DNA of 64,000 nt from Aeromonas australiensis (GTDB taxonomy: Bacteria; Pseudomonadota; Gammaproteobacteria; Enterobacterales; Aeromonadaceae): the NCBI RefSeq assembly GCF_000819725.1, contig NZ_CDDH01000074.1, positions 1-64,000 of the forward strand, read 5' to 3'. A model generated the notes under the pieces. That model was not told the DNA's origin. It did not search any database and was given only the letters and a program-made list of their open reading frames with translations. The position numbers and the translations under genes are program-made. Each line of letters starts with the position of its first letter. The stretch's first letter is position 1. Positions 8,781 through 21,783 of this stretch are shown here, piece after piece.

Positions 8781-9455
8781 ATGCAAAAGAGAGCCATCTG
8801 GCTGGTGGAAGATGAAGCCAGCATCGCCGACACCCTGATTTACGCCCTGCAGACCGACGGGTTCGAGGTGGAGTGGTTCACCCTTGGCCAGCAACTGTTG
8901 AGCCGGTTAGCCCAAAGCCAGCCCGACTTTCTGATCCTCGATGTAGGGCTGCCCGACATCAGCGGCTTCGAACTCTGCAAGCAGGTGAGGGCGCAGACCG
9001 ATATTCCCCTGATGTTTCTCACCGCCCGCAGCGAGGAGATAGACCGGCTGATCGGGCTGGAGATCGGTGCCGACGACTATGTGGCCAAACCCTTCTCGCC
9101 ACGGGAGGTATGTGCCCGGGTGCGGGTCATCCTGCGCCGCAGCCAACCCACAGCCCCCCAACCCAGCGCCCTGCTGGTACTGGATGAGGAGCGGGCCCGC
9201 ATCCATTTTCGCGGCCAACCGCTGGCCCTCACCCGCTACGAATATCTGCTGCTCAAGACCCTGATGCAGGCGCCGGGGCGGGTCTACTCCCGCCAACAGC
9301 TGATGGATCTGGTGTGGCAGGATGCCGAAGAGAGCCTGGATCGCACCGTCGACACCCACGTCAAGACCATCCGCGCCAAGCTGCGAGAGCGGGATCCCGA
9401 GGCCAACCTGATCCTTACCCATCGCGGGCTGGGCTACAGCCTGGAGCTGGCATGA
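8781..9455 (+). CDS. creB: Response regulator BlrA/CreB
   Basis: 224-residue OmpR-type response regulator: receiver domain (about 1-120, phospho-acceptor Asp in LILDVGLPDISGFEL, Lys in DDYVAKPFSPREV) and winged-helix DNA-binding domain (about 130-222). The protein resembles E. coli CreB closely, especially GLEIGADDYVAKPFSPREVC. In Aeromonas this system is called BlrAB and activates chromosomal beta-lactamase genes through tags of the form TTCAC-N6-TTCAC; two such tags lie downstream here. The start at 8781 (MQKRAIWLVEDE) is preferred over upstream in-frame codons. It overlaps creC by four bases. Confidence 0.93.
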   Translation: MQKRAIWLVEDEASIADTLIYALQTDGFEVEWFTLGQQLLSRLAQSQPDFLILDVGLPDISGFELCKQVRAQTDIPLMFLTARSEEIDRLIGLEIGADDYVAKPFSPREVCARVRVILRRSQPTAPQPSALLVLDEERARIHFRGQPLALTRYEYLLLKTLMQAPGRVYSRQQLMDLVWQDAEESLDRTVDTHVKTIRAKLRERDPEANLILTHRGLGYSLELA

Positions 9456-10873
9456 GACTCGGACTGCAACTGCTGTGCGGCCTGCTGCTGATCTTCGCGC
9501 TGGCCGCCTGGTTCGTGCTGGAGATCTTCGTCGAGGAGATCAAACCCGGGGTGCGCAGCGCCACCGAGGATACTCTGGTAGACATGACCCAGCTGCTGGC
9601 GCCGCTCGCCCTCGATGATCTGCAAGAGGGCAATATGATGAACGGGCGGCTGGCCAGCGCCTTCGCCCGCCTCAACCAGAATCCCATCAATGCGATGATC
9701 GATGGCCACCTCAAGCAGCAGGCGGAGTACCGCATCTATGTCACTGACCAGAAGGGCATGGTGATTTACGACTCCGACGGCACGGATCTGGGCAAAGACT
9801 ATTCCCGCTGGAACGATGTCTACCGCACCCTGCGCGGCCAGTATGGCGCCCGCAGCACCCGCACCGATCCCGAGGATGCCGCCAGCTCGACCATGTATGT
9901 GGCGGCGCCGCTGCGGGAAGGGGCCGAGATCATCGGCTCCCTCACCGTCGCCAAACCCAATCGCACCCTGATGCCCGCCATCGAGCGGGGGGAACAGGAA
10001 CTACTGCGGGCCGGCGGCCAGATGCTGCTCATCTCGCTGCTGGTCGGCAGCCTGCTGGTGTGGTGGCTCAACCGCGCCATCGGCAAGCTGGTGCACTACG
10101 CCGACTCGGTCAGCAAGGGGGAGGCGGCACAATTACCACGGCTGCACACCGTCGAGCTGGATCGGCTCGGCCGCTCGCTGGAGACCATGCGCCACCAGCT
10201 CGATGGCAAGAGTTACATCGAGGACTACGTCCACAGCCTGACCCACGAGCTCAAGAGCCCGCTGGCCGCCATTCGCGGGGCAGGGGAGATCCTGGCCGAA
10301 ACGCCGCCCCCCGAAGTCGCCAAACGCTTTATCGGCAACATCAATCTGGAAACCGCCCGCATGCAGCAGCTGATCGAGCGAATGCTGCAACTGGCGCGAC
10401 TGGAGTCTGGGCAGGGGCTGGATCGCCAATCGGTAGAACCGGCGAAGCTCGGCAGACGAGCACTTGATGCTCGCCAGATTGTCGCCCAGCGCCGTCAGGT
10501 GGCGCTGGTAGCCGAGTTAGCCAGCGCACCGAAACAGAAGTGGGACCCGCTGCTGGTGGAACAGGCCATCGGCAACCTGCTGGATAACGCCATCGACTTC
10601 TCTCCCGCCAACGGGCAGGTCACCCTGAGCGGCAGCCAGCTGGAGGAGGGTTACTGTTTTCGGGTCACCGACTGCGGCCCCGGCATTCCAGACTACGCCC
10701 TGCCACGGATCTTCGAACGCTTCTACTCCCTGCCGCGCTCGGACAAGGGCAAGAGCAGCGGTCTGGGGCTCAGTTTCGCCCATGAGGTGGCCCACCAGCA
10801 TGGTGGCCGTCTGACCCTCGCCAATCGGCCGGAAGGAGGCGCGCTGGCGGAACTCTGGCTGCCGCTCATCTAG
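9452..10873 (+). CDS. creC: Sensor histidine kinase BlrB/CreC
   Basis: 473 residues, the usual CreC length. Layout: N-terminal membrane helix (about 5-27), periplasmic sensor domain (about 28-185), second helix near 190-210, HAMP, HisKA with the phospho-accepting His in YVHSLTHELKSPLAAIRG, and an HATPase domain with NLLDNAID, DCGPGIPD and SGLGLSFAHEV. The start at 9452 overlaps the creB stop (ATGA) and gives the membrane helix at the N-terminus; the longer frame beginning at 9314 lies inside creB. It probably phosphorylates CreB/BlrA. In Aeromonas, mutations in this kinase are known to derepress beta-lactamases. Confidence 0.93.
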   Translation: MRLGLQLLCGLLLIFALAAWFVLEIFVEEIKPGVRSATEDTLVDMTQLLAPLALDDLQEGNMMNGRLASAFARLNQNPINAMIDGHLKQQAEYRIYVTDQKGMVIYDSDGTDLGKDYSRWNDVYRTLRGQYGARSTRTDPEDAASSTMYVAAPLREGAEIIGSLTVAKPNRTLMPAIERGEQELLRAGGQMLLISLLVGSLLVWWLNRAIGKLVHYADSVSKGEAAQLPRLHTVELDRLGRSLETMRHQLDGKSYIEDYVHSLTHELKSPLAAIRGAGEILAETPPPEVAKRFIGNINLETARMQQLIERMLQLARLESGQGLDRQSVEPAKLGRRALDARQIVAQRRQVALVAELASAPKQKWDPLLVEQAIGNLLDNAIDFSPANGQVTLSGSQLEEGYCFRVTDCGPGIPDYALPRIFERFYSLPRSDKGKSSGLGLSFAHEVAHQHGGRLTLANRPEGGALAELWLPLI

Positions 10874-10878
10874 CAACG

Positions 10879-10894
10879 GTCACTTCACATTCAC
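10879..10894 (+). promoter_or_regulatory. blr/cre tag upstream of the class D beta-lactamase
   Basis: GTCAC-TTCACA-TTCAC matches the known tag TTCAC-N6-TTCAC with one mismatch. It lies 57 bases before the ampS start, just after the creC stop, where the response regulator would be expected to activate. Confidence 0.7.
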
Positions 10895-10951
10895 CACACA
10901 GAGCGGCGCTATCCTGTCGCTCTTTCACTTACCAACCCAAGGAATCGCCCC

Positions 10952-11746
10952 ATGTCTCGCCTGCTTCTCTCCAGCCTGCTGGCTACCGGTCTGCTCTGTG
11001 CAGTGCCGGCCTCCGCCGCCAGCGGCTGCTTTCTCTATGCCGACGGCAACGGCCAGACCCTCTCCAGCGAAGGGGATTGCTCCAGCCAGCTGCCACCCGC
11101 GTCCACCTTCAAGATCCCGCTCGCGCTGATGGGTTACGACAGCGGCTATCTGGTGGATGAAGCGCATCCGGCCCTGCCCTACAAGCCGAACTACGATGGC
11201 TGGCTGCCCGCCTGGCGCGAAACCACTACCCCGCGCCGCTGGCAAACCTACTCTGTGGTCTGGTTCTCCCAGCAGCTCACCGAATGGCTGGGGATGGCGC
11301 GCTTCCAGCAATACGTCGACCGCTTCGACTACGGCAACCGGGATCTTTCCGGCAACCCGGGCAAACATGACGGTCTGACCCAGGCCTGGCTCAGCTCCAG
11401 CCTCGCCATCAGTCCACAGGAGCAGGCTCGCTTCCTCGGCAAGATGCTCAGCGGCAAGCTGCCGGTCTCGGCGCAAACCCTGCAATACACCGCCAATATC
11501 CTCAAGGTGAGCGAGATCGACGGCTGGCAGATCCACGGCAAGACCGGCATGGGCTACCCGAAGAAGCTGGATGGCAGCCTCAATCGCGATCAGCAGATCG
11601 GCTGGTTCGTCGGCTGGGCCAGCAAACCGGGCAAGCAGCTGATCTTCGTTCATACCGTGGTGCAGAAGCCTGGCAAGCAGTACGCCTCCATCAAGGCGAA
11701 AGAAGAGGTGTTGGCCGCCCTGCCCGAGAAGCTGAAGGGCCTGTAA
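10952..11746 (+). CDS. ampS: Class D beta-lactamase, AmpS/OXA-12 type
   Basis: 264 residues, secreted to the periplasm, hydrolysing penicillins including oxacillin-type substrates by an acyl-serine mechanism. It has a signal peptide (MSRLLLSSLLATGLLCAVPA) and the class D motifs in order: STFK (Ser51-Lys54, the nucleophile and the carbamylated lysine), SVV about 60 residues later, YGNRD, and KTGMG near the C-terminus. Length and motifs match the intrinsic Aeromonas AmpS/OXA-12 enzymes. It sits downstream of blrAB and behind a blr tag, so induction through this system is expected. This is the normal chromosomal gene; there are no signs of an acquired cassette. Confidence 0.95.
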   Translation: MSRLLLSSLLATGLLCAVPASAASGCFLYADGNGQTLSSEGDCSSQLPPASTFKIPLALMGYDSGYLVDEAHPALPYKPNYDGWLPAWRETTTPRRWQTYSVVWFSQQLTEWLGMARFQQYVDRFDYGNRDLSGNPGKHDGLTQAWLSSSLAISPQEQARFLGKMLSGKLPVSAQTLQYTANILKVSEIDGWQIHGKTGMGYPKKLDGSLNRDQQIGWFVGWASKPGKQLIFVHTVVQKPGKQYASIKAKEEVLAALPEKLKGL

Positions 11747-11757
11747 TTTCTCCTGAA

Positions 11758-11779
11758 ATCGGCGCAATGCCGGTTTTTT
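11758..11779 (+). terminator. Terminator after ampS
   Basis: A short hairpin (atcggc, gcaat, gccggt with one wobble) is followed by six T residues, 12 bases after the ampS stop. It separates ampS from creD, which has its own tag. Confidence 0.6.
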
Positions 11780-11786
11780 ATCCCCC

Positions 11787-11802
11787 TTCACCGCCACTTC
11801 AC
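11787..11802 (+). promoter_or_regulatory. blr/cre tag upstream of creD
   Basis: TTCAC-CGCCAC-TTCAC is an exact match to the TTCAC-N6-TTCAC tag bound by CreB/BlrA. It lies 63 bases before the creD start. A further isolated TTCAC is at 11819-11823. Confidence 0.85.
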
Positions 11803-11865
11803 ATAAGCCCATCACCACTTCACGCCGGGCTGACAGACTCACTCCATCCAACAAGGAGACGTGTC

Positions 11866-13194
11866 ATGGTCAAACAGATATTTACCCACAAGATCTTTCT
11901 ACTGCTGTTGCTCAGCCTGCTGTTGATGGTGCCGGTGCAATCCATCATGGAGCTCAACCGGGAGCGTCAGGCCTACCGCAGTCAGGCCATTCACAGCATC
12001 ATGGCCAGCAGCAGCGGCCCGCAGCGACTGCTGGGGCCCATCCTGGTACAGCCCTATACCCGCTCGGTGACGGTCGAACAGGAGGGCAAACGCTTCGTCC
12101 GTCAGGAGCAGATCTACCGCTACCTGCTGCCGGAGCAACTGGATATCAAGGCCAATATGGAGGTCACCCCGCGCAAACTCGGCATCTATCAGGCGCAGGT
12201 CTATCAGACCCGCCTCACCCTCTCCGGTCGTCTGCCGACAACTGCTCAACTACAAGAGAGCACGCCGCTCGCAGGGGATGACAAGCTGGTGGCGGGCAAA
12301 CCCTACCTGAGCCTGGTGCTCTCCGATGCTCGCGGTATCAACAGCGTCCCCGAATTGCTACTCGGCACCCAGCGGATCCCGTTTGCCCCCGGCGCCCGCC
12401 TCGGTGATGCGCTGGCGGGTATCCATGCCCCGCTCGACAACCTGCCGCAACAGGATGGCACCTTCCATCTGGAGCTCAATCTGCAGGGGATGAACGCCCT
12501 CGACATAGTACCGCTGGGCAAGGAGAGCACCTTGCTGCTGGCGGGCAACTGGCCCCACCCCAACTTTATCGGTGACTTTCTGCCGGGCAGTCGCACCCTG
12601 AGCCCACAAGGGTTTGAGGCCAACTGGCAAACCAGCTGGTTCGCCAGCGACATGGAGACCCGCTTCAACCGGATGATGAACGGGGGCGATAGCAATCTCT
12701 CCACCTTCAGCGTCAGTCTGGTGCAGCCGGTGGATAACTATCAGCTCAACGAACGGGCGGCCAAGTATGCTCTGCTCTTCATCGGCCTCACCTTTATCAG
12801 CTTCTTTATGTTCGAGCTGCTCAAGGGGCTGCGGGTTCACCCGATCCAGTACGCGCTGGTGGGCATGGGGCTGGCTATCTTCTATCTGGTGCTGCTGGCC
12901 CTGACCGAGCACCTCGGCTTTGGCTGGGCCTATCTGGTAGCCGCGCTGGCCAGCGTGCTGCTCAACGGCTTCTACCTCAGTCATGTGCTGGGTGGCCCGA
13001 AGCAGGGGATCGGCTTCGCTGCGCTGCTCGGGCTGGTCTATGCCATCCTCTACAGCCTGCTGCAGGCCGAAGAGATCGCCTTGCTGCTCGGTGCCCTGCT
13101 GTTGTTCGCCACCCTGGCGCTGATCATGATGCTGACCCGCAAGCTCGACTGGTATCAGGTGATGGACTACAGCTCCCCAACCATCGACCAGTGA
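11866..13194 (+). CDS. creD: Inner-membrane protein CreD
   Basis: 442 residues. One N-terminal membrane helix (MVKQIFTHKIFLLLLLSLLL) is followed by a large periplasmic domain (about 35-300) and five to six clustered helices from about residue 310. This is the CreD family, a regulon member of CreBC whose overexpression alters envelope and beta-lactam phenotypes; its mechanism is unknown. The start at 11866 follows caaggagacgtgtc. The longer frame from 11767 would include the terminator and tag and is rejected. It is expressed from its own tag-bearing promoter. Confidence 0.92.
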   Translation: MVKQIFTHKIFLLLLLSLLLMVPVQSIMELNRERQAYRSQAIHSIMASSSGPQRLLGPILVQPYTRSVTVEQEGKRFVRQEQIYRYLLPEQLDIKANMEVTPRKLGIYQAQVYQTRLTLSGRLPTTAQLQESTPLAGDDKLVAGKPYLSLVLSDARGINSVPELLLGTQRIPFAPGARLGDALAGIHAPLDNLPQQDGTFHLELNLQGMNALDIVPLGKESTLLLAGNWPHPNFIGDFLPGSRTLSPQGFEANWQTSWFASDMETRFNRMMNGGDSNLSTFSVSLVQPVDNYQLNERAAKYALLFIGLTFISFFMFELLKGLRVHPIQYALVGMGLAIFYLVLLALTEHLGFGWAYLVAALASVLLNGFYLSHVLGGPKQGIGFAALLGLVYAILYSLLQAEEIALLLGALLLFATLALIMMLTRKLDWYQVMDYSSPTIDQ

Positions 13195-13222
13195 CCCCAG
13201 CCATAAGTCATAAGCCAAAAAA

Positions 13223-13244
13223 ACCGGCGCCATCAGGCGCCGGT
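13223..13244. terminator. Bidirectional terminator between creD and glmU
   Basis: The hairpin accggcgcc-atca-ggcgccggt is flanked by an A run (left) and a T-rich tail (right), and is placed between convergent creD and glmU. Confidence 0.85.
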
Positions 13245-13264
13245 TCTATTTTATTGATCGGGCA

Positions 13265-14626
13265 TCACTTCTTCTTGACCGGGCGAGCCCAGTTCTTGAT
13301 ATGGCGCTGGGGTACCCGGGTGATCACCAGCTCGTTCTCGGCCACATCCTTGGTGATGGTGGAACCCGCCCCCAAGGTCGCACCCTTGCCAATACGCACC
13401 GGCGCCACCAGCTGGGTGTCGGAACCGACAAATACATCATCTTCGATGATGGTCTGGAACTTGTTCACGCCGTCATAGTTGCAGGTGATGGTACCGGCAC
13501 CGATATTCACCTTGGCACCCACCTCGGCATCCCCCAGATAGGTGAGGTGACCACACTTGGAACCAACCCCCAGCCGGGCCTTCTTCATCTCGACGAAGTT
13601 GCCAACGTGGGCATCCTGTTCCAGCACGGCACCCGGGCGCAGACGGGCAAACGGGCCGACCGAGCACTGATCCGCCACTTGAGCCCCTTCAACGATGGAG
13701 TAGGGCTTCACTTCAGTGTGATCGCCGATCACGCAATCCTTCAGCACGGCACCGGCACCGATACGAACATGGTTGCCGAGGGTTACCTTGCCTTCGATGA
13801 TGACGTTGACGTCGATCACCACCTCTTCACCGATCTCGAGGGTTCCGCGCAGATCGAAGCGGGCCGGGTCGATCAAGGTAGCACCGGCGATCATCAGCTT
13901 CTCGGCCTGCATCTGTTGGTAGCTGCGCTCAAGGGCAGCCAGCTGGACCCGGTTGTTGGCCCCTTCCACCTCGGCGGCACGCTCCGGATGGACGGCAGCG
14001 ATGGGGCAGCCATCGCCGTGCGCCATGGCGATCACGTCGGTCAGGTAGAACTCGCCCTGGGCATTCTTGTTGTCCAAGCGGGACAGCCAGCTGCGCAACT
14101 GACCGCCGTTGGCCACCAGCACGCCGGTATTCACCTCACGGATCGCCAGCTGTTCGGTATTGGCATCCTTCTGCTCGACGATACCGACCACCTGACCGTT
14201 TTCACGGACGATGCGGCCATAGCCGGTGGGGTTGTCCAGCACCACGGTCAGCAGAGCCATGCCATCGCTTGCCTTGGCAGCCAGCAGTCGTTGCAGGGTC
14301 TCGGGCTGGATCAGCGGGGTATCGCCGTAGAGCACCAGCACGTCGTCTTCATCCTGCCAGAACGGGATGGCCTGGGCGACGGCGTGACCGGTCCCCAACT
14401 GCTGCGCCTGCAGTACCCAGTTAACATCAGCCGCCACGATCCGCTCTTGCAGCAGCTCGGCACCGTGGCCATAGACCAGATGAAGCTGCTCGGCACCGAC
14501 CTGACGGGCAGTATCGATCACATGGGAAACCATGGGTTTGTTGGCTACCGGGTGCAGTACCTTGGGCAGGGAAGAGCGCATGCGGGTACCTTTACCCGCA
14601 GCCAGGATCACGACGTTGAGGGACAT
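13265..14626 (-). CDS. glmU: Bifunctional GlmU uridyltransferase/acetyltransferase
   Basis: 453 residues. It acetylates glucosamine-1-phosphate and then couples it to UTP, giving UDP-GlcNAc. The N-terminal nucleotidyltransferase domain has the signature [20 protein letters not shown] (residues 8-27). The C-terminal half is a left-handed beta-helix of hexapeptide repeats, with the acetyl-CoA site region [20 protein letters not shown]. Length is normal. It lies just downstream of the atp operon but beyond its terminator, so it likely has its own promoter. Together with glmS, both ends of the pathway flank the blr genes. Confidence 0.97.
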   Translation of the reverse strand: MSLNVVILAAGKGTRMRSSLPKVLHPVANKPMVSHVIDTARQVGAEQLHLVYGHGAELLQERIVAADVNWVLQAQQLGTGHAVAQAIPFWQDEDDVLVLYGDTPLIQPETLQRLLAAKASDGMALLTVVLDNPTGYGRIVRENGQVVGIVEQKDANTEQLAIREVNTGVLVANGGQLRSWLSRLDNKNAQGEFYLTDVIAMAHGDGCPIAAVHPERAAEVEGANNRVQLAALERSYQQMQAEKLMIAGATLIDPARFDLRGTLEIGEEVVIDVNVIIEGKVTLGNHVRIGAGAVLKDCVIGDHTEVKPYSIVEGAQVADQCSVGPFARLRPGAVLEQDAHVGNFVEMKKARLGVGSKCGHLTYLGDAEVGAKVNIGAGTITCNYDGVNKFQTIIEDDVFVGSDTQLVAPVRIGKGATLGAGSTITKDVAENELVITRVPQRHIKNWARPVKKK

Positions 14627-14682
14627 AAATTGGCCTTTGGAACATGAGAAATACTCGGCGGAGTCTATCCAACGGGTAAAAA

Positions 14683-14707
14683 AAAAGCGACCCGAAGGTC
14701 GCTTTTT
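14683..14707 (-). terminator. Terminator of the atp operon
   Basis: gcgacc-cgaa-ggtcgc with runs of A to its left (T on the minus strand) lies 13 bases beyond the atpC stop. Confidence 0.85.
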
Positions 14708-14719
14708 ACATCACCGTTA

Positions 14720-15148
14720 TTAGCGGTAATTCTTTTTGACGATATCGATGACTCGCAGTTGAGCCATCGCCTTGGCCAGCTCGGTGGCGGCCTGGGCGTA
14801 GTCGATATCACCATGGGAGCTGTGGATCCGCTCTTCGGCTGCGCGCTTGGCTTCCTGGGCTTTCGCCTCATCCAAGTCGTCAGCACGAATCGCAGTGTCC
14901 GCCAGCACGGTCACGGATTCAGGTTGTACTTCCAGCATACCGCCGGAGATGTACAGCACCTCTTCAGTTCCGTTCTGCTTCACCAAGCGGACCAGGCCCG
15001 GCTTGATGGCAGTCAGCAACGGAGCATGACCGTGGCGGAGACCCAACTCACCTTCGGAGCCTGATACCTGAGCGGATTGCACGCGACCGGAAAACAGTTT
15101 TCCTTCGGCGCTCACCACATCCAGGTGAAAGGAGATCATCTCTGCCAT
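14720..15148 (-). CDS. atpC: ATP synthase epsilon subunit
   Basis: 142 residues. It is the epsilon subunit of F1 and part of the rotating central stalk; it also restrains ATP hydrolysis. The N-terminal beta-barrel ([20 protein letters not shown], then [19 protein letters not shown]) and the C-terminal helical hairpin (from about residue 90) are both intact. It is the last gene of the nine-gene operon, 18 bases after atpD. Confidence 0.97.
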   Translation of the reverse strand: MAEMISFHLDVVSAEGKLFSGRVQSAQVSGSEGELGLRHGHAPLLTAIKPGLVRLVKQNGTEEVLYISGGMLEVQPESVTVLADTAIRADDLDEAKAQEAKRAAEERIHSSHGDIDYAQAATELAKAMAQLRVIDIVKKNYR

Positions 15149-15166
15149 GGGCCCTCCTGTCGAGGC

Positions 15167-16588
<1,422 letters not shown>

Positions 16589-17455
16589 TTACACCGCAGC
16601 AGCACCGGATACGATCTCTGTCAGCTCCTGGGTGATACTGGCCTGACGGGCCTTGTTGTATACCAGTTGCAGATCGTTAATCAGGTTACCGGCGTTGTCA
16701 GTCGCGGCTTGCATGGCAACCATTCGGGCTGCCTGTTCACTTGCCAAGTTTTCCACTACACCCTGGTAGACCTGAGACTCGACATAACGAATCAGCAGGG
16801 TATCCAGCAGCTTCTTGGGATCCGGCTCATAGAGGTAATCCCAGTGGTGTTTCTTGGCGAGTTTGCTGTCTTCAGTTACGGGCAAAGGCAGCAGTTGATC
16901 GACCCGTGGTTGCTGCACCATGGTGTTGACGAACTTGTTGTACACCAGATACAGCTTGTCAATCTCACCGTTGTCGTAAGCCTTCAGCATGACCTTGACT
17001 GAACCAATCAGGTCATTGACGCTCGGGCTATCGCCCAGTCCTGCGACATGAGCTTTCACCTTGGCGCCGTGCCGCTCAAAGAAGTTGGAGGCCTTGTTAC
17101 CGATCAGTGCCAAGTCAACCTTGGCTCCTTTCTCGCTCCATTGCTTCATATCATTGAGGGCAGCCTTGAACAGGTTGATGTTCAGACCACCACACAGGCC
17201 ACGGTCGGTGGAGACGACGATGTAACCCACTCGCTTGACCTCACGTTCGATGAGGTAGGGGTGCTTGTATTCCAAGTTCCCCTGAGCGATATGGCCGATC
17301 ACCTTGCGCATGGTTTCAGCGTACGGACGGCTGGCAGACATGCGTTCCTGCGCACGGCGCATCTTGCTTGCTGCCACCATTTCCATAGCGCCGGTGATCT
17401 TCTGAGTGTTTTTCACACTCCCGATCTTGTTACGTATCTCTTTTGCGCCGGCCAT
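16589..17455 (-). CDS. atpG: ATP synthase gamma subunit
   Basis: 288 residues. Central-stalk subunit that rotates within the alpha3-beta3 ring. The N-terminal helix ([20 protein letters not shown]) and the C-terminal helix with the signature [15 protein letters not shown] form the coiled-coil rotor shaft; [16 protein letters not shown] is the conserved central motif. Length matches E. coli AtpG (287). Confidence 0.98.
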   Translation of the reverse strand: MAGAKEIRNKIGSVKNTQKITGAMEMVAASKMRRAQERMSASRPYAETMRKVIGHIAQGNLEYKHPYLIEREVKRVGYIVVSTDRGLCGGLNINLFKAALNDMKQWSEKGAKVDLALIGNKASNFFERHGAKVKAHVAGLGDSPSVNDLIGSVKVMLKAYDNGEIDKLYLVYNKFVNTMVQQPRVDQLLPLPVTEDSKLAKKHHWDYLYEPDPKKLLDTLLIRYVESQVYQGVVENLASEQAARMVAMQAATDNAGNLINDLQLVYNKARQASITQELTEIVSGAAAV

Positions 17456-17498
17456 CTCTTACTCTCCATCAAGTGGCAGCTCACGCTGCCACACACGC

Positions 17499-19040
17499 TT
17501 ACCAGGTCTGGGTTGCTTTGAAGCTATCCAGCAACGCAGTCAGCTTGCCAACGATCTCGTCGTTGTAGTCTGCCTTGGCATTGATTTCAGCCATCAGCGA
17601 ACCATGCTGGGTATTGGCGTAAGAGAGCAGAGCGGCTTCGAAGTCGACGATCTTGTTCAGCTCGACATCGGAGAGATAGCCTTTCTCGGCGGCGAACAGC
17701 ACCAGAGACTGGTGAGCCACGCTCAGCGGAGAGTACTGCTTCTGCTTCATCAGCTCGGTCACTTTCACACCGTGATCCAGCTGCTTGCGAGTCGCTTCGT
17801 CCAGATCGGAAGAGAACTGTGCGAATGCCGCCAGTTCGCGATACTGGGCCAGCGCGGTACGGATACCACCGGACAGCTTCTTGACGATCTTGGTCTGAGC
17901 AGCACCACCTACACGGGATACAGAGATACCCGGGTCAACCGCCGGACGAATACCGGAGTTGAACAGCTGTGACGTCAGGAAGATCTGACCATCGGTGATG
18001 GAGATCACGTTGGTCGGAACGAACGCAGATACGTCACCCGCCTGGGTTTCGATGATCGGCAGCGCGGTCAAAGAACCGGTCTGGCCTTTCACGGCACCAT
18101 TGGTGAACTTCTCTACGTACTCGGCGTTAACGCGAGCAGCACGCTCCAGCAGACGGGAGTGCAGATAGAAAACGTCACCCGGGTAGGCTTCACGTCCTGG
18201 CGGACGGCGCAGCAGCAGGGAGATCTGGCGATAAGCTACGGCCTGCTTGGACAGGTCATCATAGATGATCAGCGCGTCTTCACCGCGGTCACGGAAGTAC
18301 TCACCCATGGAGCAACCGGCATAGGGAGCCAGATACTGCAGGGCAGCGGCTTCGGAGGCAGAAGCAACAACGACGATGGTGTTGGCCAGGGCGCCATGCT
18401 CTTCCAGCTTGCGCACCACGTTGGCGATAGTGGAGGCCTTCTGGCCAATCGCAACGTAAACACACTTAATGCCGGAGTCTTTCTGGTTGATGATGGTGTC
18501 GATCGCGATAGCGGTCTTGCCCACCTGACGGTCACCGATGATCAGCTCACGCTGGCCACGACCGATAGGGATCATGGCATCGATGGCTTTCAGACCGGTC
18601 TGGACCGGCTGGTCAACAGACTTACGCTCGATAACGCCCGGGGCAATCACTTCGATCGGCGAGAAGCCGTCGTTGTCGATCGGACCTTTACCGTCGATCG
18701 GCTGACCCAGGGTGTTCAACACCCGGCCCAACAGACCACGACCTACCGGCACTTCCAGAATACGGCCAGTGCCTTTTACTTTCATTCCTTCTGACAGACC
18801 GTCATAGGAACCCATAATCACCGCACCGACGGAGTCACGCTCCAGGTTCAATGCCAGAGCGTAGCGGTTGCCCGGCAGCTCGATCATCTCACCCTGCATG
18901 GCATCAGCCAGGCCGTGAATACGAATGATACCGTCGCTCACAGAGACGATAGTACCTTCGTTACGCGCTTCGCTCTTTACATCAAACTGCGCAATGCGCT
19001 GCTTGATCAGCTCGGCGATTTCAGTGGAATTCAGTTGCAT
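17499..19040 (-). CDS. atpA: ATP synthase alpha subunit
   Basis: 513 residues, identical in length to E. coli AtpA. Non-catalytic nucleotide-binding subunit of F1. Walker [16 protein letters not shown] (about residues 169-183), the family signature in [15 protein letters not shown] and the C-terminal helical domain are present. It lies between atpH and atpG in the standard order. Confidence 0.98.
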   Translation of the reverse strand: MQLNSTEIAELIKQRIAQFDVKSEARNEGTIVSVSDGIIRIHGLADAMQGEMIELPGNRYALALNLERDSVGAVIMGSYDGLSEGMKVKGTGRILEVPVGRGLLGRVLNTLGQPIDGKGPIDNDGFSPIEVIAPGVIERKSVDQPVQTGLKAIDAMIPIGRGQRELIIGDRQVGKTAIAIDTIINQKDSGIKCVYVAIGQKASTIANVVRKLEEHGALANTIVVVASASEAAALQYLAPYAGCSMGEYFRDRGEDALIIYDDLSKQAVAYRQISLLLRRPPGREAYPGDVFYLHSRLLERAARVNAEYVEKFTNGAVKGQTGSLTALPIIETQAGDVSAFVPTNVISITDGQIFLTSQLFNSGIRPAVDPGISVSRVGGAAQTKIVKKLSGGIRTALAQYRELAAFAQFSSDLDEATRKQLDHGVKVTELMKQKQYSPLSVAHQSLVLFAAEKGYLSDVELNKIVDFEAALLSYANTQHGSLMAEINAKADYNDEIVGKLTALLDSFKATQTW

Positions 19041-19055
19041 GCTCTAATACCCCAA

Positions 19056-19589
19056 TCAAGATTGCAGCGCGTCAGCCATGCGATCCAGCTTACCGCGGAC
19101 TGTGCCGTCGATTACCAGATCACCGGCCTTGATGAGCACCCCGGCCATCAAGGACGCATCGATGCTGCAATTCAGCTTCACTTTGCGCGCGAGACGTTGT
19201 TCCAGAGAAGCCTGAATATTGGCTTTCTGCTGGTCGGTCAGTTCGATCGCCGAAATCACGTCAGCCTGAACTTCTTTATCCAGTTCAGCCTTGAACGCGA
19301 CAAATTCAGCAACGACCGCCGGCAGCACACCCAAGCGACCATTCTCGGCCATCACCCGGATCAGGTTCTGGCCATGCTCGTCGAGCTGCTCGCCGCAGAC
19401 ACTCACAAACAATTTTGCAAGCTCTTCAGCAGCCATGGAGCCGTTTACCAGTTCACGAATCGTCTCGTTCTCTGCCACTTGGGCAGCAAAATCGAGCATC
19501 CCCAGCCACTGGTCAACCGCCTTGTGCTCAACGGCAAACTCGAAAGCAGCCTTGGCGTAGGGGCGAGCGATTGTAGTCAGTTCAGACAT
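19056..19589 (-). CDS. atpH: ATP synthase delta subunit
   Basis: 177 residues. The delta subunit links F1 to the peripheral stalk. It begins [19 protein letters not shown] and has the C-terminal signature region [20 protein letters not shown] expected of OSCP/delta proteins. It lies 13 bases after atpF and 15 before atpA. Confidence 0.97.
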   Translation of the reverse strand: MSELTTIARPYAKAAFEFAVEHKAVDQWLGMLDFAAQVAENETIRELVNGSMAAEELAKLFVSVCGEQLDEHGQNLIRVMAENGRLGVLPAVVAEFVAFKAELDKEVQADVISAIELTDQQKANIQASLEQRLARKVKLNCSIDASLMAGVLIKAGDLVIDGTVRGKLDRMADALQS

Positions 19590-19602
19590 AGCCCCGTTCC
19601 CG

Positions 19603-20073
19603 TTACAGTTCTGCTACCAGTTTGTCGACGATGTCGCTGTTGGCAGCCTGGTCGATTTGACGCGCCAGGATCTTCTCTGCACCCGCGATGGCAAGAGCAG
19701 CAACCTGCTTACGCAGTTCTTCTTTGGCGCGATGACGTTCAGCTTCGATCTCGGCACGTCCCTGAGCCAGGATTTTTTCCCGCTCAGACTGGGCACCAGC
19801 GGCAGCTTCATCAATGATCTGAGCTTTACGTTTGTTAGCCTGTTCAATGATTTCAGCAGCCTGCTGCTTGGCTTCTTTCAGCTGATCGGTGGCGTTGGCC
19901 TTGGCCAAATCCAGATCTTTCTTGGCACGTTCGGCAGAAGAGAGGCCGTCAGCAATAGTTTTCTGACGAGCTTCGATGGCTGCCATCAGCGGCGGCCATA
20001 CAAACTTCATGCAGCACCAGACAAAAATAATGAAAGCAATTGTCTGGCCAAGGAGGGTGGCGTTGATACTCAC
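19603..20073 (-). CDS. atpF: ATP synthase b subunit
   Basis: 156 residues from a GTG start ([20 protein letters not shown]). One N-terminal membrane helix (about 5-27) is followed by a long charged helix forming the peripheral stalk dimer. The frame can be read two codons further up to a TTG at 20079, but the ribosome site agagagg lies only two bases from that TTG and eight from the GTG. The GTG also gives 156 residues, the same as E. coli AtpF. Confidence 0.93.
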   Translation of the reverse strand: MSINATLLGQTIAFIIFVWCCMKFVWPPLMAAIEARQKTIADGLSSAERAKKDLDLAKANATDQLKEAKQQAAEIIEQANKRKAQIIDEAAAGAQSEREKILAQGRAEIEAERHRAKEELRKQVAALAIAGAEKILARQIDQAANSDIVDKLVAEL

Positions 20074-20130
20074 AACCAAGACCTCTCTATGTGAAATTTA
20101 AAAAGAAAGTGACAACAACCGCATCACTTA

Positions 20131-21579
<1,449 letters not shown>

Positions 21580-21783
21580 ACTCCCCCTGAACATTACAGA
21601 ACTGTAAAAATCGAACATTGATATCAACGATTCAACAGCTCTTAAAGCCGGTCAAATTATACCCTTGAAGGCGGCTATTGCAATATGACAAAAATCCTTA
21701 ATTTTTGCGGCCTTCGGCGCTAAATTCAGGTTCTGTACATATCAAAAGTAATGGATGTTTTATTACTACAAAAAGCGTAAAAA

